This document shows, one piece after another, positions 51,978-59,351 of a DNA stretch of 59,351 nucleotides. The stretch lies in the NCBI GenBank assembly GCA_903851365.1, contig CAINOB010000015.1, positions 1 through 59,351 of the forward strand, read 5' to 3'. Source of the stretch: an uncultured Bacteroidota bacterium. GTDB taxonomy: Bacteria; Bacteroidota; Bacteroidia; Bacteroidales; UBA12481. Both the position numbers and the translations under genes were made by a program. Every line of letters begins with the position of its first letter. Within the stretch, counting starts at the first letter, position 1. The notes under the pieces were generated by a model, which saw nothing but the letters and a program-made list of their open reading frames with translations, made no database searches and was not told where the DNA came from.

Positions 51978-53717
51978 CTAGTGGGGGATGGAAACATAGA
52001 AAGCCGACCCTTTGCCGGGCTCGCTTTCCACCCAGATTTTGCCGCCGAGCATTTCGGCGTATGCCTTGGAGATCGAAAGACCCAAACCGGCGCCCTGCCT
52101 GTATCGGATGCCGGAACTATCGTCCTGAACAAACCGCTCAAAAATGGCCAGATGGCGGTCGACCGGGATGCCCGGGCCATTATCCTTTACGTAGAACTCA
52201 ATAAAGCCGTTCTTTTTCTCATATCCGAGGTGTATGGTGCCCTCGTGGGTATATTTAACGGCATTCTTGACAAAGTTGGTGAGAATGGCATCGAGCTTTT
52301 CATGGTCGGTATTAATCACCCCGTGATGACCGGACAATCCGGTAGTCAGCCTGATCTGCATTCCTTTTTTTTCGACCTCGGGTTTAAAGAATTTAAAGAT
52401 GAAACCTAACAGGTCGTTTATATTGGTTTCGGTGAGTATCACCTTCATCTGCCCCGACTCGATCTTGGATATATCGACAATATTATTGATGATGCTGAGC
52501 ATCCGTTCGCCGCTGCTTTCAATAATTCTGATATATTCCTGCTGCTGATGCCCGGTAAGATCAGGCTCCTTGAGCAGTTCGGCAAAACCCAGAATCCCAT
52601 TCATCGGAGTGCGTATTTCATGACTGATATTTGCCAGGAAAGCTGATTTCAGCTTGTCGCTCTCCTCAGCTTTTCTCATGGCCTTTTTCAGCTCTGCTTC
52701 CTCCAGTTTGCGTTCCGTAATATCAGTGATTATGCCATACCACATGGTACTGCCATCGTCGAGCCGTGAAGGCCTGGCTTTGCATGACCGCCAGCAGACT
52801 CCCTTGCCGGGAAGTATCACCCTAAACTCGCTGTGATAGAATGTTTGAGTGCGTGCCGATTCCGTGATTGTATCTACAATCATCTGGTAATCATCGGGAT
52901 GAAGGCGCGAAAAAACCGGCGTGGCATCATCACGAACCTCCTCCGGCGTAACCCCGTAAATATCATACATCCCCGCGCTTGCAATAGGAAAGGCTGAATG
53001 CCCATCGGGATATAAGCGGTACTGATAAACCACGCCCGGAACCTGATCAGTGATTTTATTCAGCACCTCGTAACTATCGTGAAGCGCCTGTTCAGCCTTT
53101 TTGCGCCGTAATGACACGGCAGCCAGAAAAACGAAACTTTCTATTAATTTCCTTGGTGGATCGGGTACTTCCTTGCTCATCCCAAGAAGCGCCACACCGT
53201 ATAATTTCCCCTCAATAACAAAGGCAAGCCCGATAAACCGGTCGATACGCAGCAGGGTTTGAACAGCAGCTCCCAAAGCCCGGGGAAAACTACCGAAGCT
53301 CATTTCATACAACGTTTTCCGCACGCCGTAAACCTCTCTGATCAGGTGCTGATACATTTCCTCGCTGACTTCGAAACGTTGTTTGTGGTCATCACCCGCA
53401 AGTGCGAGAAAGGAGCGCAAGAGTCCAGTGTCCATTTCAACTTTTTCGGTTGCCATGGTGCGGGTTAAAATGTCGTAGCTTGAGATCATCGCTACCTTGG
53501 CTCCTGAGATTTCCTTGAGGCGTTTGGCAATCAGACCCTCGAGACTATCTTCGGAGGAAAGCATGGCCAAATCGACAGAAAACTGATTGAGTTTTGATAA
53601 ATGATCGTTCTGCTGAACCAGCAGTTCTTCCGCCAGCTTGCGGTCGGCAATCTCCTTCAGATATAGTGCATTTAAACGATCATTTTCCGATCTGACTTTC
53701 TGCAATTCATTATCCAT
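51978..53717 (-). CDS. Soluble GAF-PAS hybrid sensor histidine kinase
   Basis: This 579-residue cytoplasmic histidine kinase has no membrane segment. Order: N-terminal coiled coil (1-45), GAF-like domain (about 45-205), PAS/PAC domain (about 215-335; ending GIITDITERKLEEAE), HisKA dimerisation domain with His366 in NISHEIRTPMNGILGF, and an HATPase domain (NAVKYT, DNGPGIP, GAGLGLSIS, KGSAFYVSIP). No receiver domain is attached and no response regulator gene is in the window, so the partner is elsewhere. Its stop lies 213 bases before the precursor gene on the same strand. Control of that gene is possible but unproven. Confidence 0.9.
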   Translation of the reverse strand: MDNELQKVRSENDRLNALYLKEIADRKLAEELLVQQNDHLSKLNQFSVDLAMLSSEDSLEGLIAKRLKEISGAKVAMISSYDILTRTMATEKVEMDTGLLRSFLALAGDDHKQRFEVSEEMYQHLIREVYGVRKTLYEMSFGSFPRALGAAVQTLLRIDRFIGLAFVIEGKLYGVALLGMSKEVPDPPRKLIESFVFLAAVSLRRKKAEQALHDSYEVLNKITDQVPGVVYQYRLYPDGHSAFPIASAGMYDIYGVTPEEVRDDATPVFSRLHPDDYQMIVDTITESARTQTFYHSEFRVILPGKGVCWRSCKARPSRLDDGSTMWYGIITDITERKLEEAELKKAMRKAEESDKLKSAFLANISHEIRTPMNGILGFAELLKEPDLTGHQQQEYIRIIESSGERMLSIINNIVDISKIESGQMKVILTETNINDLLGFIFKFFKPEVEKKGMQIRLTTGLSGHHGVINTDHEKLDAILTNFVKNAVKYTHEGTIHLGYEKKNGFIEFYVKDNGPGIPVDRHLAIFERFVQDDSSGIRYRQGAGLGLSISKAYAEMLGGKIWVESEPGKGSAFYVSIPH

Positions 53718-53747
53718 GTTCAGGCGATTTTTCTTGCTGTAGGTACC

Positions 53748-53780
53748 ACAAGATAATGACTATTTTTTGGTTAAACCAAA
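53748..53780 (-). promoter_or_regulatory. Candidate promoter of the histidine kinase gene
   Basis: On the minus strand, -33 TTTG (53777-53780), 21-bp spacer, TATCTTGT (53748-53755) as an imperfect -7 box, then ATG at 53717. The rest of the spacer to gltD shows no terminator. Confidence 0.35.
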
Positions 53781-53796
53781 TTCCAAACTTTTTAAG

Positions 53797-55218
53797 TCAT
53801 TCTATCAGAAACCGATCCACACCTTCCGCAACAATTTTCCCCGCTTCGATTGCTCTCACCACAAGGCTGGCGCCGGATTCTGCATCGCCACAGGCAAAGA
53901 CCTTGTCCACAGAGGTTTGCTTACTGATATCCACCTTAATATTTCCCCTTTCGTCGTATTCCACCCCCAGGGAATCGAGCAATCCTTCATGCACCGGCTG
54001 GGTGAACCCCATGGCCAACAGCACCAGGTCGGCACTTATCGTTTCGGATGATCCGGGCATTTCGGTCATGATACGGCGGCCCCCGGCATTCAGTGTCCAT
54101 TCCACACCGATGAGTTCCACTTTTTTTACCATTCCGTTTTCACCAATAAATCTTTTTGTGGCCAGACCCCATCGGCGGGTGCATCCCTCGAGGTGCGAGC
54201 TTGAGGTGCGCAAGGTTTCGGGCCACCAGGGCCAGGGATTATTTTCAGGACGTTCAGCGGCTGGCTGTGGCAGGATCTCGATCTGGGTAACCTGTGCAGC
54301 TTTCTGGCGTATGGCCGTGCCCACGCAGTCGGAGCCAGTATCGCCTCCACCGATCACGAGCACTTTTTTACCTTTTGCGGTGATGCTCACTTTTTCCGGC
54401 ACCAGCTCGCCAGCTACCCGCTGATTTTGCTGGGTAAGAAAATCCATCGCATAGTGAATACCCTGTAACTCCCTTCCCACCACCGGCAAATCGCGTGGTT
54501 GCCCGGCGCCGGTCGCCAAAACCACCGCGTGAAACTTCGACAGCAGCTCCTCCGCTTTGATATCCTTTCCTATTGTTTGCCCGATATGAAACTTTATTCC
54601 TTCGGCCTGAAAAATGATTAAACGGCGGTCGATCACGGTTTTGCTCAGCTTAAAATCCGGAATTCCATACCGCAATAATCCCCCAATGGCACTGCTTTTT
54701 TCGTACACTGTCACCTCATGCCCGCATTGATTGAGCCGGTCGGCAGCGGCCAGTCCGGCCGGGCCCGACCCCACTACTGCCACTTTTTTGCCAGTGCGCA
54801 CTGGCGGTACCCGGGGCTGTATGAAACCCATATTAAAGGCATGCTCCACGGTTGACGCCTCGTTTTCGCGTATGGTAACCGTTTCATCGTGAATAGCCAG
54901 CACGCACGATTTTTCGCACGGGGCCGGGCAAACGCGACCGGTGAATTCCGGAAAAGGGTTGGTGGATCGGAGGATATCGTAAGCTCCCTTCCAGTTACCG
55001 CGATATACCTCATCCTGCCATTCGGGGATCTTACTCCCTACCGGGCATCCCCAGTGACAGAACGGTATGCCGCAGTCCATACATCGTGCAGCCTGGTCAA
55101 TACGGTCCTTATCGTCGAGCGTTTGCTCCACTTCACCATAATCGTATATACGCTCATTCAGCGGACGGTATCCGGCCTCTTTGCGGCGTATCGTCATAAA
55201 TCCTTTACTATCTCCCAT
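53797..55218 (-). CDS. gltD: Glutamate synthase small subunit
   Basis: This 473-residue iron-sulfur flavoprotein passes electrons from NADPH to the large subunit, which makes glutamate from 2-oxoglutarate and glutamine. The N-terminal [4Fe-4S] cysteines are in CMDCGIPFCHWGCP and CPAPCEKSC. The FAD motif is VGSGPAGLAAAD and the NADPH motif VIGGGDTGSDCVG. The C-terminal FAD segment ends FACGDAESGASLVVRAI. Length matches GltD. It follows gltB on the same strand after a 50-base spacer made of a tandem repeat. Confidence 0.95.
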   Translation of the reverse strand: MGDSKGFMTIRRKEAGYRPLNERIYDYGEVEQTLDDKDRIDQAARCMDCGIPFCHWGCPVGSKIPEWQDEVYRGNWKGAYDILRSTNPFPEFTGRVCPAPCEKSCVLAIHDETVTIRENEASTVEHAFNMGFIQPRVPPVRTGKKVAVVGSGPAGLAAADRLNQCGHEVTVYEKSSAIGGLLRYGIPDFKLSKTVIDRRLIIFQAEGIKFHIGQTIGKDIKAEELLSKFHAVVLATGAGQPRDLPVVGRELQGIHYAMDFLTQQNQRVAGELVPEKVSITAKGKKVLVIGGGDTGSDCVGTAIRQKAAQVTQIEILPQPAAERPENNPWPWWPETLRTSSSHLEGCTRRWGLATKRFIGENGMVKKVELIGVEWTLNAGGRRIMTEMPGSSETISADLVLLAMGFTQPVHEGLLDSLGVEYDERGNIKVDISKQTSVDKVFACGDAESGASLVVRAIEAGKIVAEGVDRFLIE

Positions 55219-55228
55219 TTCATTATCT

Positions 55229-55266
55229 CCCGTCTTTTGTCTTCTGTCTTCCGTCTATCGTCTTCC
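55229..55266. repeat. Tandem repeat in the gltB-gltD spacer
   Basis: Units GTCTTCT, GTCTTCC and GTCTATC run head to tail and make up nearly the whole spacer between the two genes. Read on the minus strand (GACGGAAGACAGAAGAC) they match the repeat inside mfd at 27347-27394. Confidence 0.8.
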
Positions 55267-55268
55267 TA

Positions 55269-58200
55269 CTATTCGTGACGGAAAGCTTCGTCGTCTGTTA
55301 ATTGCAGTTTGCGCTCCAGCTCGCGCAGCTTCAGCTCTTCCAGAACTTTCTTGTATTCAAACGGGATCACCTTCACAAATTTCGGAAGATATTCATCCCA
55401 GCTGGTGAGCACTTTCTCGGCCAGTGCGCTCTGCGTGTAGAGCAGGTGCTTATTAATCATATCCTGCAGTTCCGTGATATCGGCACGATCCTCCACCGGT
55501 CCGAGCTCCACGAGGCCTTTGTTGCAGAAATATTCAAAGTTGCCCAGGGTATCGAGCACGTAGGCTATTCCTCCGCTCATACCGGCGGCAAAGTTACGGC
55601 CGGTGGGGCCGAGCACTACCACCCGTCCTCCGGTCATATACTCACAGCAGTGGTCACCGCTTCCCTCGATCACGGTTCGGGCACCCGAGTTGCGCACGCA
55701 GAAACGTTCGCCGGCCACCCCGCGGATGTAGGCTGTGCCTGAGGTGGCGCCATAGAAGGAGGTATTACCCACGATGATGTTATCTTCCGGCTTAAAGGTT
55801 GATCCGTCAGGCGGCACCACGATGATGCGCCCCCCCGAGAGTCCCTTGCCGATATAATCGTTGCTCTGGCCCTCGAGCCGGAAGCTCACTCCCTTCACCA
55901 GGAAGGCGCCGAAACTCTGACCAGCCGTGCCGGTAAAGTTTGCCATGATGGTATTGTTTGGCAGTCCCTCCTCGCCGTATCGGCGCGATATCTCCCCTGA
56001 AAGCATGGCGCCGGTGGTACGGTCGGTATTGGAGATGGTGTGTGACATCCACACTTTTTCCTTGCCAGTAATGGCTTTGGCCGCTTCGCGTATCAGGATA
56101 TGATCAATATGGTTCTCTATCGATTTGATATTGGGGAAAGTATACCGGATATCATTTTTTGCCGACTCTTTGGGCATATAAAGCAATCTGCAGAAATCGA
56201 CATTTTTCATTTTCCAGCCGCCCACTGCGGGGTTTTGCTCCAGCAAGTCGGCGCGGCCAACGATCTCATCGAAAGTGGCAAATCCAAGCTCGGCCAGGTG
56301 CTCGCGTACCTCCTCGGCCATAAACCGGAAAAAGTTGATCACATACTGCGATCGTCCGAGGAACCTCCGCCGCAACGTTTCGTCCTGGGTGGCGATGCCG
56401 GCCGGACAGGTATTGAGGTGGCACTTCCGCATCATGATGCATCCCATGGTGATCAGCGCCGAGGTGGCAAAGCCGAATTCCTCACCGCCCAGCAATCCGA
56501 GGATTACCACGTCACGTCCGGTTTTAAGCTGTCCGTCGACCTGCAGTTTCACGCGGCCCCGGAGGTTATTCATGACGAGCGTTTGCTGCGCCTCAGCGAT
56601 ACCCAGCTCGATTGGCAGACCGGCATATTTTATGGAGCTGGCAGGTGAGGCGCCTGTGCCGCCTTCAGATCCCGATATGGTTATCAGGTCGGAGAAAGCC
56701 TTGGCCACGCCGGCAGCTATGGTGCCCACGCCGTTTTCGGCCACCAGTTTAACCGAGACCTTTGCCCGCGGGTTGGTGACTTTCAGATCGTAAATCAGTT
56801 GGGCCAGATCTTCGATGGAATAGATATCGTGATGCGGCGGCGGGGATATGAGGGTGATTCCCGGTGTGGAGTGACGCAGTCCGGCGATGATTTCATTCAC
56901 CTTGAAACCCGGCAACTGTCCGCCCTCGCCCGGTTTGGCTCCCTGGGCGATCTTTATCTGCAGTTCATCGGCATTCACCAGGTAATTATTGGTGACCCCA
57001 AAGCGTCCCGAGGCCACCTGCTTGATGGCGCTGCGCTTATCGGTACTGAAACGTGCAGCATCCTCACCGCCCTCGCCGGTATTGCTGCGACCGCCGATTG
57101 CATTCATGGCCATGGCCAGCGCTTCATGAGCCTCCTTGCTGATGGAGCCGTACGACATCGCACCGGTAACAAACCTTTTCATGATATTTTCGGCAGGTTC
57201 CACCTTACTGATGTCTATTGGGTTGCGTTTATATTGAAGGCATCCCCTGATAAAGACAGGCTTTGCATTTTCACTGTCGACACGACGGCTGAACTCCTTG
57301 TACACACCATAATCGTTGGTGCGCGCCGCCCACTGAAGCAGGGCAATGGTTTCGGGGTTCCAGGCGTGATGTTCGCCATATTTACGGTAATGATAAGCGC
57401 CGGAGCTCTCCAGGAGAGCAGGAACAGACTTTTTTCGTTTCCCGAAGGCCTCGCCGTGAAAGATCAGCGATTCGCGGCAGATCTCTTCGAAGCCAATGCC
57501 ACCGAATTTCGATGCCGTGCCGGTGAAATATTTTTGCATGATCTCGTCGCTCACCCCCAGCGCCTCAAACATCTGGCATCCCTGGTAGCTGCGGAGGGTT
57601 GAAATACCCATCTTCGACATGATCTTGAGCAGACCCCGGTCGATAGATTTGATATAGTTGTATCGTGCCTCGGAATACGACAGGCCTATCTGACCCGTTT
57701 TTATCAGTTCATCGATGGCGGCAAAGGCCAGGTAAGGGTTCACCGAGCTGGCGCCATAGCCAAAGAGCAGGGCAAAATGGGCCACTTCACGCGCTTCGGC
57801 AGTTTCCACGATGATGCCGATCTGCATCCTCTTCTGGGTTTGTATCAGGTGGTGATGAACAGCCGCCACACACAGGAGCGAAGGTATGGGGGCCAATTTT
57901 TCAGATATTGCCCGGTCTGTTAGAATAATGAAATTCTTTTTATCGTCGACCGCTTTTTCGGCCTGCATCAGGAGGTTATCAAAAGCTTTCTTAAATCCGG
58001 CGGTACCCTCCTCCACCGGAAAGACCATCGGGATAATGCTGTGAGAGAATTCCTCGAGCCGGAGGTCCTTGATTTTCCCGAGGTCGGTATTGGTGATGAT
58101 CGGATCGTCGAATTTTATCAGTTTGCAGTGTGCGGGCGACTCATCGAGAATATTTGAATGAAGCGATCCGATATAATTAGTGAGCGACATTACCAGGCCC

Positions 58201-59351
58201 TCGCGGATGGAGTCGATGGGCGGGTTGGTTACCTGGGCAAATACCTGCCGGAAATAATTAAAGAAGCGCTGGGGTTTTTCGGAGAAGCAGGCAAGAGGTG
58301 TGTCGTTGCCCATGGAGCTGGTGGGCTCTGCGCCAGTTACAGCCATCGTTTTGATTATCTGTTCCATATCTTCCTTCGAATAGCCGAACGCTTTTGACCA
58401 GGTATGGAAATGATCACCAAGAGATGACATTACGCGCTGCTTAACGGCAATGTCCTCCATCACCATGCGATTTTCGCGCAGCCAGTTGCCATAGGGGTTG
58501 CGTGAGCTGAGCTGGGCCTTCACTTCTTTGTCGGGTATTATGACACCCAGCTGGGTATCAATCAGCAAAATTTTCCCAGGCCTCAGGCGTCCCTTTTCTT
58601 TTACCTCGCCAGCGGCGAAAGATTGCACGCCCACCTCGGAGCCCATCACGATCAGGTCATTTTTCGTTATAATATATCTCGATGGGCGCAGTCCGTTGCG
58701 GTCGAGTGTACCTCCGATATACCGGCCATCGGAAAACAACATCGAGGCGGGACCGTCCCAGGGTTCCATGATGGTGGAATGATATTCGTAGAACAGCTTG
58801 AGGCTGTCGGGTATCGGATTTTTTTCATTGAACGACTCAGGGATCATCATGCAAAGGACATGGGGGATCGAGCGACCGGTCCTATGCAGGAATTCCAGAG
58901 TATTATCGAAGGATGCCGAGTCCGACATATCCGGTTCGATCACCGGGAAGAGCTTTTTCAGGTCGCCGTTAAAGATTTCCGATTTCAGCAGCGATTCGCG
59001 GGCCTGCATGAACATGCGGTTGCCCTTGATGGTATTTATTTCGCCGTTGTGGGCCACCATGCGGAACGGCTGAGCCAGATCCCAGGTGGGAAAGGTGTTG
59101 GTGCTGAAGCGTGAGTGAACCAGGGCGCTGGCGCTGGTAAATAGCGGGTGCGAGAGGTCCTTATAATATTCCCGCAGCTGACCTGAGGTGAGCATGCCTT
59201 TATAAACAATGACTTTGGTGGACAGGCTGGGAACATAAAAGGTGCGGCGGAACTTGAGTTTCGATTCGCGGATCTCTCTTTCGGCCTGCTTACGCACGAG
59301 GTAGAGTTTCTGCTCCAGCTCTTCCTGCTCGAGGTTGGCCTTTATAAACAC
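55269..59351 (-). CDS. gltB: Glutamate synthase large subunit, 5' end outside window
   Basis: About 1360 codons of the large subunit are present; the gene continues past the window edge, so the N-terminal nucleophile Cys and the first part of the glutaminase domain are missing. Seen here: the rest of the glutaminase domain (FSTNTFPTWDLAQPFRMVAH; NGEINTIKGN), the central domain, and the FMN synthase domain (GAMSYGSISKEAHEAL; GGRSNTGEGGED). Further on are the 3Fe-4S cysteines (CIMMRKCHLNTCPAG) and the C-terminal beta-helix (GKGLSGGRIIVVPPDG). The enzyme makes two glutamates from glutamine and 2-oxoglutarate with electrons from GltD. The apparent GTG at the very edge is not the start. Confidence 0.95.
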   Translation of the reverse strand: MFIKANLEQEELEQKLYLVRKQAEREIRESKLKFRRTFYVPSLSTKVIVYKGMLTSGQLREYYKDLSHPLFTSASALVHSRFSTNTFPTWDLAQPFRMVAHNGEINTIKGNRMFMQARESLLKSEIFNGDLKKLFPVIEPDMSDSASFDNTLEFLHRTGRSIPHVLCMMIPESFNEKNPIPDSLKLFYEYHSTIMEPWDGPASMLFSDGRYIGGTLDRNGLRPSRYIITKNDLIVMGSEVGVQSFAAGEVKEKGRLRPGKILLIDTQLGVIIPDKEVKAQLSSRNPYGNWLRENRMVMEDIAVKQRVMSSLGDHFHTWSKAFGYSKEDMEQIIKTMAVTGAEPTSSMGNDTPLACFSEKPQRFFNYFRQVFAQVTNPPIDSIREGLVMSLTNYIGSLHSNILDESPAHCKLIKFDDPIITNTDLGKIKDLRLEEFSHSIIPMVFPVEEGTAGFKKAFDNLLMQAEKAVDDKKNFIILTDRAISEKLAPIPSLLCVAAVHHHLIQTQKRMQIGIIVETAEAREVAHFALLFGYGASSVNPYLAFAAIDELIKTGQIGLSYSEARYNYIKSIDRGLLKIMSKMGISTLRSYQGCQMFEALGVSDEIMQKYFTGTASKFGGIGFEEICRESLIFHGEAFGKRKKSVPALLESSGAYHYRKYGEHHAWNPETIALLQWAARTNDYGVYKEFSRRVDSENAKPVFIRGCLQYKRNPIDISKVEPAENIMKRFVTGAMSYGSISKEAHEALAMAMNAIGGRSNTGEGGEDAARFSTDKRSAIKQVASGRFGVTNNYLVNADELQIKIAQGAKPGEGGQLPGFKVNEIIAGLRHSTPGITLISPPPHHDIYSIEDLAQLIYDLKVTNPRAKVSVKLVAENGVGTIAAGVAKAFSDLITISGSEGGTGASPASSIKYAGLPIELGIAEAQQTLVMNNLRGRVKLQVDGQLKTGRDVVILGLLGGEEFGFATSALITMGCIMMRKCHLNTCPAGIATQDETLRRRFLGRSQYVINFFRFMAEEVREHLAELGFATFDEIVGRADLLEQNPAVGGWKMKNVDFCRLLYMPKESAKNDIRYTFPNIKSIENHIDHILIREAAKAITGKEKVWMSHTISNTDRTTGAMLSGEISRRYGEEGLPNNTIMANFTGTAGQSFGAFLVKGVSFRLEGQSNDYIGKGLSGGRIIVVPPDGSTFKPEDNIIVGNTSFYGATSGTAYIRGVAGERFCVRNSGARTVIEGSGDHCCEYMTGGRVVVLGPTGRNFAAGMSGGIAYVLDTLGNFEYFCNKGLVELGPVEDRADITELQDMINKHLLYTQSALAEKVLTSWDEYLPKFVKVIPFEYKKVLEELKLRELERKLQLTDDEAFRHE

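Noticed and set aside
56100-57602. Long plus-strand frames opposite gltB
   Set aside because: They are shadows of the GC-rich gltB coding strand, with no domain signatures.
1-59351. tRNA genes, prophage or insertion-sequence transposases
   Set aside because: No cloverleaf, integrase or transposase frame was recognised on either strand.

Overview
The window is from a Bacteroidota chromosome, most likely Bacteroidales-like. The sequence supports this through secreted proteins ending in type IX secretion (T9SS) sorting tails, a TonB-receptor/DUF4249 pair, Bacteroidota-type -7 boxes (TAnnTTTG), an almost complete lack of Shine-Dalgarno sequences, and a 16S rRNA 5' end of Bacteroidota type on the minus strand at base 1. 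The genus cannot be read from these data.

Layout. 1-438: the first bases of 16S rRNA, its leader and two tandem rrn promoters, all on the minus strand. 439-8181: housekeeping and envelope genes (polyprenol-phosphate mannosyltransferase, dihydroorotase, aspartate kinase, fructose-1,6-bisphosphatase, then a DUF4249 lipoprotein and TonB-dependent receptor operon). 8312-24208: a surface/secretion block with a 1350-residue T9SS cargo (Asp-box propeller, PKD, LamG), a patatin-POTRA-barrel protein, and a tandem array of four paralogous secreted proteins of about 740 residues. The first paralog is broken by a lost start codon and a -1 frameshift. 24407-34879: mfd, a kup potassium transporter split by a frameshift, a class V aminotransferase, a cysteine synthase with a cysteine-rich tail, and a NatAB-type ABC exporter. 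34985-38141: a sulfatase and a D-aminoacylase-like lipoprotein. 38174-45604: an envelope operon (coaX, outer-membrane protein, TPR protein, lptC, CNNM/CBS protein, PpiD-like foldase) closed by a strong terminator.

45690-53717 is the accessory region and the most interesting part. It holds a stand-alone LanC cyclase, a strongly AT-rich pair encoding a TPR-CHAT protease-like protein and an S41 peptidase, a 70-residue peptide with a GG leader of the Bacteroidota ribosomal-natural-product type, and a soluble GAF-PAS histidine kinase. Two 17-bp direct repeats exactly 22 bp apart lie between kinase and peptide gene. I read it as a candidate lanthipeptide-like locus, with a precursor, a cyclase, two possible proteases and a sensor. 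No LanB-type dehydratase and no transporter are visible here. The window ends in gltD and an incomplete gltB, encoding the two subunits of glutamate synthase.

Other themes: several tail-to-tail gene pairs share or abut their stop codons; short tandem-repeat tracts of about 7 bp recur just upstream of starts and even inside coding regions; and several promoters lie so close to the ATG that the mRNAs should be almost leaderless.
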